Shown here: positions 17,898 through 24,959 of the stretch, piece by piece
How positions within the stretch are numbered: position 1 is the first letter of the stretch
How the letters are laid out: each line of letters begins with the position of its first letter
Source of the DNA: an uncultured Bacteroidia bacterium
GTDB lineage: Bacteria > Bacteroidota > Bacteroidia > Bacteroidales > Prolixibacteraceae
DNA: 36,289 bases
NCBI GenBank assembly: GCA_903854235.1
Contig: CAINVV010000112.1
Coordinates: 1 to 36,289 of the forward strand
Direction: 5' to 3'
Notes under the pieces: generated by a model
Seen by the model: the letters and a program-made list of their open reading frames with translations, nothing else
Databases searched by the model: none
What the model was told of the DNA's origin: nothing
Position numbers and translations under genes: made by a program

Positions 17898-19910
17898 TTA
17901 AATGGTACTCAGGAGCATTACTTTCTCCATTTTGGCAATTACTTCCAGGCCTAAAGCCTCTTTTTTTGCCATGTGTTCGCGGATGGAATTTACCTCCGCG
18001 TGGGTTTCAAATTCACCCCTAACCTCATCAAAATCGAGCTGACGGACCAGATTATCCCCATCAATGCCAAATCCAGTTTGCTTGATCAGTGAGAACTCCT
18101 TCTTTGCATCGTTGTACAGCAACAGATCGATCTCCTGAACTGCCTTCATCCACAATTGCGTCACTTTGATGACGTCAGCCGGCAAAAATTCAGCGACCTC
18201 TTTTCCATAAAAATGGGTAAGGACATCCATGGCCCAGGACCATTCATAGGTATAATAGTTTCTATGGATCAAACGAAGGGAAGAATGCACCTCTTCAAGC
18301 GAATGAACCCGCTTGTTTTCTATCGAGTCCAGCAGTTGATCAATCACATCTGAGGGGCAAATCATCCCCGTCAGATCGAGCCACCGGGTATGTCCTCCCA
18401 ACGGAGTATCTCTTTTAAGCGCTTCACCAATGTCGCCGGCAACATGAATTCTCATTCTTTGTATTCTGGATATCAATGAATTACCAAGAAATTTCCAGAT
18501 TGCCTTTTCATATAATTCGATTCCCCTAAGTAGGGCACTGTTTTTAATGATCATCCCCTTGTAAGTATAATAAGGAGCTGTTTCGCCTGAAGCGTGCAGC
18601 AACTCCAACAGAATGGATCGTCCGTTAATCATCTTCTGGATCGTATAGGGACTCAGTAGGTTAAAGTTGATGGAATCGAGCAGGTTGGTATCTTTTCTGC
18701 GGTCGCGTTTGGGCCACTTTTGCGAATCGCGGATCGTCCCAATACTCTGGAGATTGATTCCTGGTATCAGCCTGCTTTCATCGTGTTCCTCTATCAGGTA
18801 GGAAAAAGGAAAGTCCGTCGTATCGGAATGCCTGTAATGCCTGCCGATGACCAGTGAAAAGGCTCCTATCCTTGAGGGCCACAAGATGTAGGAATCGCTG
18901 GTGGTTTTTGCGCCCCGTTCGATGACTCCCTGGTGAATCGGACCCAGTTTGTAAAGATGATTGCTTTGGTTGGAACCACTACCGGCATTCATAAATGAAA
19001 ACAATCCGGCAATAAGGAGGGAGGACTTGTGGTGGGAAACTGTATAAGGACCTGCAAAAATGGAACAAGCTTCGCCGTGCAGTCCCTGACAATTGGCAAA
19101 AAAAACAGACTCTACTGCCGAATAATGCTTGTCAAGGATGCATCCCTGACCAATGAAGCAATTGGATACCAGGGTAGAATCGGTAATTCGGGTACCAGAA
19201 CAGACAATGAAATTCTCGAGGATGCATCCCTGTCCAATGACAACCGGATCGGCTGCAGTGCTGTTGATGCTTCCGTTTTCCAGCTTCGAGACACCTTCCA
19301 GCATGGCATAGGGACCAATATTAACGTTTCTGACAGACCCGCAATTGATCATTTGAACCCCTTTGCTCACGGTCCCAACTGTCGAGGTGATGAACCTGAC
19401 ATATTCAGCGATCAATCGTTCCAGTTCATTTACAGCATTCATTCGGTGGCGGTAAAGCGCCAAGACATAGGCCACCTGGGCGGATAGATGATCGTAAATC
19501 GGGATCTCCCGACCTCCGGATTCGTTGATCACTTTCACCCTGATTCCGTTCCCGAAGGAGGTTTCACCTTCAACGGCCAACTGGTCGAGGTTATGAATGA
19601 TCACATTGGGGCCAATCGAATAATTGGCGATGTAGCTTTTTACACTACTGATCAGGGCATTATCTCCGATGGTACAGTTGTGTATGTGTGCATTCACCAG
19701 ACCTGTTTTCATTCTCACTCCACCAAAAAGGGTAATCTCTTCATCGAAACGCCCCAACTTGTTGAACCCCGAAAATTTGGTAAACCTGACCTGTTCGGGC
19801 AGAAAATCGGAGGTTACTTCAATCAGATTCCAGTCTTCGCAAAAGCATCCCTGCACAATCAACTGACCAATCTCCTCATTTGTCAGTTTGCGGTATACGG
19901 TAATTTCCAT
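17898..19910 (-). CDS. DUF4954 family left-handed beta-helix protein, upstream partner of glmS
   Basis: A 670-residue cytoplasmic protein matching the DUF4954 family of Bacteroidota. The first ~330 residues carry irregular hexapeptide repeats of the left-handed beta-helix kind (TGLVNAHIHNCTIGDNALIS, NVNIGPYAMLEG, VVIGQGCILENFIVCSGTRI, CFIGQGCILD), as in GlmU and LpxA-type acyltransferases and nucleotidyltransferases. A conserved His-rich stretch follows (GPYTVSHHKSSLLIAGLFSF) and the C-terminal ~300 residues are helical with no known domain. No Rossmann nucleotidyltransferase domain is present. The stop is 11 bases before glmS, so the two are co-transcribed. A role in hexosamine or nucleotide-sugar metabolism is inferred from that position only; the reaction is unknown. 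Confidence 0.85.
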   Translation of the reverse strand: MEITVYRKLTNEEIGQLIVQGCFCEDWNLIEVTSDFLPEQVRFTKFSGFNKLGRFDEEITLFGGVRMKTGLVNAHIHNCTIGDNALISSVKSYIANYSIGPNVIIHNLDQLAVEGETSFGNGIRVKVINESGGREIPIYDHLSAQVAYVLALYRHRMNAVNELERLIAEYVRFITSTVGTVSKGVQMINCGSVRNVNIGPYAMLEGVSKLENGSINSTAADPVVIGQGCILENFIVCSGTRITDSTLVSNCFIGQGCILDKHYSAVESVFFANCQGLHGEACSIFAGPYTVSHHKSSLLIAGLFSFMNAGSGSNQSNHLYKLGPIHQGVIERGAKTTSDSYILWPSRIGAFSLVIGRHYRHSDTTDFPFSYLIEEHDESRLIPGINLQSIGTIRDSQKWPKRDRRKDTNLLDSINFNLLSPYTIQKMINGRSILLELLHASGETAPYYTYKGMIIKNSALLRGIELYEKAIWKFLGNSLISRIQRMRIHVAGDIGEALKRDTPLGGHTRWLDLTGMICPSDVIDQLLDSIENKRVHSLEEVHSSLRLIHRNYYTYEWSWAMDVLTHFYGKEVAEFLPADVIKVTQLWMKAVQEIDLLLYNDAKKEFSLIKQTGFGIDGDNLVRQLDFDEVRGEFETHAEVNSIREHMAKKEALGLEVIAKMEKVMLLSTI

Positions 19911-20168
19911 CCTTCAGCATTATGTTACCTCACAAAGAAAAGGGATTTACTTTTGCCACACACAAAAAAATCGATAATATAACCTAACATATAAATATTT
20001 ATCCTATCATTTTATTGGATCTAATTATATAATAACTAATTAGAATATATCATATATATACCAATATTTCAATTCTGTTTTTCATTGAATTTGGAAATCC
20101 CAATTGCAGCCTGAAAAGCGGCCGAAAAATCATATCTGATGCCAATTGAAGTGGATGAATCGTCAAAA
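19911..20168. other. AT-rich spacer between DUF4954-glmS and the PAS regulator
   Basis: This 258-base stretch should hold the promoter of the DUF4954-glmS unit, but no good minus-strand TAnnTTTG box is visible. A clean box on the opposite strand (TACTTTTG followed by C, 19948-19955) points rightward, where no plus-strand gene exists. Nothing else is recognisable; there is no T-run terminator after the PAS regulator. Confidence 0.4.
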
Positions 20169-21161
20169 TCAAATGCCCTGAAGGAAATTTGTCAAATTGT
20201 CGGAGCGGTTCAATCCGAGTTTACGCCTTAGCCTAATCCGGCCAATTTCAGCGCTCTCCGCAGTCACGTTGATCAGTCCGGCCAACTCCTTGGTCGACAA
20301 TCCCAAGTGAAGATAGGCACACATCCTTTGATCCTTTGCCGTTAATTTTGGAAATTTGCCGTTTAATCTGGTGAAAAATCCCTGATGAACCTTCTCAAAA
20401 TGAAATTTGAATTCTTCCCAGTTAAACAGCTGTAAGCGCTGGTGCTCCTCAATTTTTTCTATGACCACTACCACCTTCTGCTGCATGGGCAGAGGAATAG
20501 TTGTTTTGATAACTGACAAATTCTTTTTGACATAGGAAATGAGCTCGTTCTTCTGCGCCAAACGGATGAGGGAGCTCACCAGTTCACGTTCCTTTGAGGC
20601 AATTTCATCCCGGTAGCGTTGTTTGGCTTTAGTCTCCCAAACCTGGGTCTCCTGAATTTCACGAATGTAACCCAACGCCGTTTTCAAACGGGAAACGTCC
20701 CGGATCGAACAACGTTGTCCCAGGTAGCTGCCTCTTTTATCAAACACGCCCCTAATATTCATTTCGCACCAGCGAAGTTGTTTGGTTTTGGTTAATATCC
20801 TGAATTCCACAGACTGTCCTACTTGCATGAACCCATTGGAATCGTGAATACACCTCCTCACCTCCTGCTCATCCTCTTGATAGATCAGTTCATACAAGAG
20901 AGAAGGATTCTTAAAAAATTCGTCAGGGGTATAACCAGTCAGATCATTGGAGGAGGGAGACATCCAGACAATTCCGGCTTTGGAATCCAGCAACAACTCC
21001 CAATCACAGGCATAATCGGCAATCAACTGGTACGTATCCTTTTCTGTTATTGCTTTTTTAAGGTCGGTCTCGAGAAAGTAATACTTTTCTCGAAGAAGCG
21101 ACAACTCATTTTCAAGCGTCTGCATGCGTCCTTCCGGGGTAGGCGACAAAGAATGATTCAT
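20169..21161 (-). CDS. PAS-domain regulator with LuxR-like output module
   Basis: A 330-residue cytoplasmic regulator. A short coiled coil (~8-40) precedes one PAS domain (~43-165: ADYACDWELLLDS, NDLTGYTPDEFF, ending SIRDVSRLK), then a helical linker, then a C-terminal module (~245-330) with WEEFKFHFEKVHQGF and a helix-turn-helix LTAKDQRMCAYLHLGLSTKE. The module is a clear relative of the end of the TPR regulator at 13259-15763. There is no membrane helix, so the PAS domain probably senses a cytoplasmic ligand or redox state. A -7 box (TATTTTTG) lies at 21194-21201. It stands alone between the oxidoreductase terminator and the DUF4954-glmS unit. Confidence 0.82.
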   Translation of the reverse strand: MNHSLSPTPEGRMQTLENELSLLREKYYFLETDLKKAITEKDTYQLIADYACDWELLLDSKAGIVWMSPSSNDLTGYTPDEFFKNPSLLYELIYQEDEQEVRRCIHDSNGFMQVGQSVEFRILTKTKQLRWCEMNIRGVFDKRGSYLGQRCSIRDVSRLKTALGYIREIQETQVWETKAKQRYRDEIASKERELVSSLIRLAQKNELISYVKKNLSVIKTTIPLPMQQKVVVVIEKIEEHQRLQLFNWEEFKFHFEKVHQGFFTRLNGKFPKLTAKDQRMCAYLHLGLSTKELAGLINVTAESAEIGRIRLRRKLGLNRSDNLTNFLQGI

Positions 21162-21193
21162 GTATTTTCAGATTTCAACATTTTACCTAACAT

Positions 21194-21201
21194 CAAAAAT
21201 A
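21194..21201 (-). promoter_or_regulatory. -7 box for the PAS regulator
   Basis: The minus strand reads TATTTTTG, matching TAnnTTTG, 33 bases upstream of the ATG at 21161. It implies a short leader. No convincing -33 element was found. Confidence 0.4.
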
Positions 21202-21261
21202 CACAATTCTTATAGATAACACTTTATAAATATATTGCACCTAGCTAATCCCTGTTCCCAA

Positions 21262-21287
21262 CAAAAAAAAAGAGTGCCGAAGCACTC
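21262..21287 (-). terminator. Intrinsic terminator of the Gfo/Idh oxidoreductase
   Basis: On the minus strand GAGTGC, loop TTCG, GCACTC is followed by a run of nine T. The UUCG tetraloop and T-run make this a textbook terminator, 50 bases past the stop at 21337. Confidence 0.92.
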
Positions 21288-21336
21288 CTCAGTTATCGTT
21301 AACCTTGAAGGGTTTAAAAATCTTCAAGGCATAATA

Positions 21337-22641
21337 TCAGACGTTCTCGGGGACAATGTAAGGAGCCCTGTAGTTCCGGCTCAACATTCTGTCGGCTTCA
21401 GGATCATTGACGAATGACTCCGAAGTAGGATTGAAGGTTAGGACCCTACCGGTACGATAGGCAATGTTGCCCAGATGTGCAAGGGCAGACGATAGATGTG
21501 CACTCTCTACCGGAGCGTGCAGCATAGAAGCATCGTGTGCGCGTACTGCATCGATGAAATTCTTGAAGTGGTCACCACCCTCCTTGCCTTTCTTCCCGGG
21601 AGTCTTGTCGTTGCCCAGATAGGTCTCATAGGTATCGTAGCCCTTGATCACCATGTATCCCTTGTCTCCGTAAAAAATATTTCCGACGGAGGAACCATCT
21701 TCTGCATTCGTATACCAGGGTCGGACTTCAAACTGGATGATCTTTTTCTGATCGGGATAGTGGTACATCGACGAGAGTACCTCAGGAGTCTCCTTACAGT
21801 CATCCCATAAGAATTTACCTCCCATGGCTGTAATTTTGGTAGGCAGACCAACATTTAATCCCCACATACACAGATCTGTCTCGTGAATTCCCTGATTTCC
21901 GACATCACCATTGCCGTAATCCCAATGCCAGTGCCAGTTGTAATGAACGATGTTTTTTGTAAACGGTCGCTTTGGGGCCGGACCCGTCCAGATATCATAA
22001 TCCAGTCCGGCTGGAACCGGTTCCATGGGTTTATTCCCAATGTCCGGCCGGCTCCGGAACACGAGTCCCCTGGCCATATACACATTCCCAATGTACCCGT
22101 CACGCAACAATTGAATCGCCTCCCGGATGGCCACTGAACTTCTCAATTGAACACCGTGTTGTACAATTCGGTCGTATTTGTGTACAGCCTCAACCATTTT
22201 ACGGCCTTCCCAGATGTTGTGGGATCCCGGCTTTTCTACATAAACATCTTTACCTGCCTGGCATGCCCATATGGTGGCCAGCGTATGCCAGTGGTTGGGG
22301 GTGGCTACCGTCACTACGTGCAGTTCCTTGTCGTCGAATGCCTTGCGCATATCCTGCACCACCTTCACCTTCTTTCCATATTTTTTCTGAAACTCCTCGG
22401 CACGCTGGTTCCCGACATTGAGATCAGGATCCACGAAGGTGGTAATTTCCAAATTTTTTTGTGCCATTAATCCTTCAATGTGACTCTTTCCGCGCCCGTT
22501 GACCCCCAGTACCGCAGCATTTACCCGGTCGTTGGCCCCGAAGGCCTTTGCCGGAATGATACTGGGAATGGTGAGCAATGCAGATGCTGCAGCAGTTTTC
22601 TGAATGAAACTCCTGCGTGAATGATGGTTATTTTCTTCCAT
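21337..22641 (-). CDS. Tat-exported Gfo/Idh/MocA family oxidoreductase
   Basis: A 434-residue protein. The twin-arginine signal (HHSRRSFIQKTAAASALLTI, cleavage near PAKAFG) predicts export with bound cofactor. The N-terminal Rossmann domain begins VNAAVLGVNGRGKSHIEGL, and VATPNHWHTL and VEKPGSHNIWEG carry the family EKP motif. The C-terminal beta-sheet domain (~175-400) has HYNWHWHWDYGNGDVGNQG, typical of the large Bacteroidota subgroup of secreted sugar dehydrogenase-like or glycosidase-like members. The reaction is NAD(P)-dependent sugar oxidation/reduction or a redox-assisted glycoside cleavage; the substrate is unknown. It is a single-gene unit ended by a strong terminator, with a -7 box at 22695-22702. 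Confidence 0.9.
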   Translation of the reverse strand: MEENNHHSRRSFIQKTAAASALLTIPSIIPAKAFGANDRVNAAVLGVNGRGKSHIEGLMAQKNLEITTFVDPDLNVGNQRAEEFQKKYGKKVKVVQDMRKAFDDKELHVVTVATPNHWHTLATIWACQAGKDVYVEKPGSHNIWEGRKMVEAVHKYDRIVQHGVQLRSSVAIREAIQLLRDGYIGNVYMARGLVFRSRPDIGNKPMEPVPAGLDYDIWTGPAPKRPFTKNIVHYNWHWHWDYGNGDVGNQGIHETDLCMWGLNVGLPTKITAMGGKFLWDDCKETPEVLSSMYHYPDQKKIIQFEVRPWYTNAEDGSSVGNIFYGDKGYMVIKGYDTYETYLGNDKTPGKKGKEGGDHFKNFIDAVRAHDASMLHAPVESAHLSSALAHLGNIAYRTGRVLTFNPTSESFVNDPEADRMLSRNYRAPYIVPENV

Positions 22642-22694
22642 AGAGGGTAAATTATTAGTTGTTGAAAGGAATCGTTCTTATGTTCAGCCTATGG

Positions 22695-22702
22695 CAAATT
22701 TA
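22695..22702 (-). promoter_or_regulatory. -7 box for the Gfo/Idh oxidoreductase
   Basis: The minus strand reads TAAATTTG followed by CC, matching TAnnTTTG, 54 bases upstream of the ATG at 22641. The rest of the 156-base gap to prfB holds nothing else that I recognise. Confidence 0.45.
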
Positions 22703-22797
22703 TCAAAAATTCCGGGCAAATCTTCTGGTTGCAAATCTTGCATTAAAAGAAATGGTGAATTCTGAAATCGGCATTTTTTTGGGAACCAGCCGTAAAT

Positions 22798-23899
22798 CTA
22801 ATCCCTCTTTTCTCGCTCCGAAAACTCCATCAAAAATGCCTTGATGAATCCGTCAATGTCGCCATCCATCACGGCTTGTACATTGGATGTTTCAAAATCG
22901 GTACGGTTGTCTTTCACCAGCTTGTAGGGCTGCATTACATACGAGCGTATCTGTGAACCCCATTCAATCTTCATTTTAGTCGCCTCCAGTTTGGTCTGGG
23001 CCTCCATTCTTTTCCGAAGTTCCATTTCATACAATTGGGATTTCAGCAACCGGATGGCATTTTCCTTGTTTTGTAGCTGTGAGCGAGATTCCGTATTCTC
23101 GATGATGATCCCGGAAGGAGCATGCTTTAGCCTTACTCCGGTCTCCACCTTGTTGACATTCTGTCCTCCTGCTCCGCCGGACCGGAAGGTGTCCCAGGAT
23201 ATATCGCCGGGGTTGACCTCAATTTCAATGGTATCATCCACCAACGGAGAGACGAAAACGGAGGTGAAGGAGGTCTGGCGCTTGCCCTGTGCATTGAAAG
23301 GAGAGATCCTGACCAGCCTGTGCACACCATTCTCACTCTTGAGGTATCCATAGGCAAAATCGCCTTCAATCTCCAGCGTAACACTCTTAACCCCAACATC
23401 TTCTCCAGGAAGAAAGCTGGCTTCTCTTACCGTATATTTGTGTTTTTCCGCCCAGCGCAGATACATCCGCATCAGCATATCGGCCCAGTCGTTCGACTCC
23501 GTTCCGCCGGCACCCGCATTTATTTTTAAGACGGCTCCCAGACGGTCCTCTTCCCTTCTGAGCATATTCTTCGTCTCCAGGTCCTCAATGGCAGTCCGGG
23601 CCTCCGTAAAATGGCTCTCTACTTCCGCATCAGTGGCTTCACCGGCTTCACTGAATTCAAAAATAACCTGTAGCTCCTCGACCATGTTGTTGACGGTACT
23701 GAAACCATCCGTCCACTGTTTGATGGTTCGAATCAGCCGCATATGGGCTTCTGCCTCTTTGGGATTGCCCCAGAACTCCGGATCCTGGGTTTTTAGCTCC
23801 TCCTCCTCTACTCGGATAAGTTTACTATCGATGTCAAAGATACCTCCTCAGCGCATCCCGGCGCTCAACTAGCTCTTTGAGTTGCTCTTTCAATATCAT
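22798..23899 (-). CDS. prfB: Peptide chain release factor 2, programmed +1 frameshift
   Basis: RF2 releases finished proteins at UGA and UAA. The gene starts at the ATG at 23899 (MILKEQLKELVERRDALRRYL), meets an in-frame UGA at 23836-23834, and continues in the +1 frame from 23835 (DIDSKLIRVEEEELKTQDPE...). The sum is 21 + 345 = 366 residues, the normal RF2 length. The later ATG at 23742 is internal and would lose 52 residues. The SPF stop-codon recognition tripeptide lies at ~199-201 (RISPFNAQGKRQTSF) and the catalytic GGQ at ~244-246 (SGGAGGQNVNK). Frameshifting at the early UGA lets RF2 regulate its own level. A -7 box lies 31 bases upstream of the start. Confidence 0.97.
23833..23848 (-). 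promoter_or_regulatory. prfB: prfB +1 frameshift site with internal Shine-Dalgarno
   Basis: On the minus strand AGG AGG TAT CTT TGA C: a full Shine-Dalgarno hexamer, then the slippery CTT and the in-frame UGA followed by C. The spacing and the TAT CTT TGA C core are the same as in the classic E. coli site. The zero frame ends at TGA (23836-23834); the +1 frame resumes with GAC at 23835-23833. Confidence 0.96.
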
Positions 23900-23929
23900 G
23901 GCTGTTGCGGTTATGTTAAACGTTGCGCA

Positions 23930-23937
23930 AAGGTAAG
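23930..23937 (-). promoter_or_regulatory. -7 box for prfB
   Basis: The minus strand reads TACCTTTG followed by CGC, an exact TAnnTTTG match, 30 bases upstream of the prfB ATG. A TTG lies upstream with 25 bases between, slightly longer than the preferred spacing, so it may or may not be the -33 element. Confidence 0.5.
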
Positions 23938-24083
23938 AATTAATGTGGTTGACGGAGGGTCAATGTCTGATGGTGTGATTTACGACAAACGATATCGGCT
24001 AATCGTTATCAAGCCGCGCTGCCGAGAAATAAGGAGAACCTCCTTCCACCATAACCAAACAGGATTCTTTCCGTATTGAACTC

Positions 24084-24557
24084 CTATTTGATTCTCTCCA
24101 ACAACTTCACAGCCAGATCGACCTCAAAACCTCTGCCCTGGGCAAAAGCAAGCAACTTGCCCTTTCTTGTATAGGCCTCTTCCGCCCCTAACGATTTCGC
24201 TTTCGCGGAAAGCAGATCGAGCAACACCTCCTGGTAAGCCTGCTGTGGCAAATTGGCCAGTGCTTGCCTGATACAATTTTCTTCTACCTGCTTCATTCGA
24301 AGGGAATAGGCCAGCTTAATCCTGCCCCATTTGTTGAATCTGAATTTGTCGTTTACAAAACTGTTGGCATACCGCTGCTCATCAATGAATTTTTCCTGCT
24401 GCAAATATTCGATGAGTCTAGAGGTTTCTACATCGGATAACTGCCATTCCCGGCATTTTAATTCCACATCGAAGCTGCATTTCTCCGCCTTGCTGCAAAT
24501 CTCGGTGGCTTTTACGAGGGCTTCCCTGTAGGTTAACGATGTCCTGAAATGATCCAT
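24084..24557 (-). CDS. recX: RecX family regulator
   Basis: A 157-residue RecX-like protein from the ATG at 24557 (MDHFRTSLTYREALVKATEI). An upstream in-frame start at 24617 would add 20 residues (MHCLSRIILNGRIC...) that do not fit the family, so the shorter form is chosen. The family binds RecA filaments and limits their growth. Three-helix repeats are visible: CREWQLSDVETSRLIEYLQQ with EKFIDEQRYANSFV, then RFNKWGRIKLAYSLRMKQV, then a C-terminal repeat. The FIDEQRYA stretch and the WG-R-KI-like stretch are family hallmarks. It lies 184 bases upstream of prfB in the same direction, and RecA is not in the window. Confidence 0.87.
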   Translation of the reverse strand: MDHFRTSLTYREALVKATEICSKAEKCSFDVELKCREWQLSDVETSRLIEYLQQEKFIDEQRYANSFVNDKFRFNKWGRIKLAYSLRMKQVEENCIRQALANLPQQAYQEVLLDLLSAKAKSLGAEEAYTRKGKLLAFAQGRGFEVDLAVKLLERIK

Positions 24558-24959
24558 TTGGCTATATTTTTGCTGGCAAATTCTGCCGTTTAAAATGATT
24601 CGGCTTAAGCAATGCAACTTTGTCCTTCATAAATGGTCTCCACTGCAAAATTATCCTCCCTTGCGACAAAGACAAAAATACCATTTTCCTGCCGTGAAAT
24701 AAAGCATTCAATTGTAAAGTAATTACCTGAACTTCATCCCATCGACCAAACTCAAGGACACTTTCTCCCCCCCCCACAATGATATCAGGGAAAGGCGTGA
24801 TATCCAATACCTTCCAGAAAAATTAAATCCAAAAAATGAAATTAATCTATTTTCAAAACTATTCTAAGAATTACCACCAATCATCAATATCTCAGATATT
24901 TGTTTAAATTTGAATAGGTGCTAAAAATGGAGTCATATTTTTTGTAATAAAATCAGAAT
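24558..24959. other. 402-base divergent intergenic region
   Basis: No convincing gene. It contains a run of nine C (24767-24775), a 7-bp perfect dyad GATATCA (24781-24787)/TGATATC (24798-24804), and near the right end a probable promoter for the first histidine kinase. A minus-strand open frame across it (24562-24807) lacks an ATG near its beginning and resembles no family I know. Confidence 0.5.
24909..24944 (+). promoter_or_regulatory. Probable promoter of the first hybrid kinase
   Basis: TTTG at 24909-24912 and TATTTTTTG at 24936-24944, 23 bases apart, approximate the Bacteroidota -33 TTTG and -7 TAnnTTTG (here with one extra T). The -7 box ends 15 bases before the ATG at 24960, so the leader would be very short. 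Confidence 0.4.

Noticed and set aside
19029-19487. Plus-strand open frame opposite DUF4954
   Set aside because: Antisense shadow of hexapeptide-repeat coding sequence; no start context or homology.
22798-23742. prfB as a 314-residue gene starting at the ATG at 23742
   Set aside because: The upstream frame encodes the conserved RF2 N-terminus joined through a classic frameshift site, giving the normal length.
24562-24807. Minus-strand open frame of 81 codons upstream of recX
   Set aside because: It begins at a TTG just after a stop, spans the C9 tract, has no recognisable domain, and overlaps non-coding AT-rich sequence. Not convincing as a gene.
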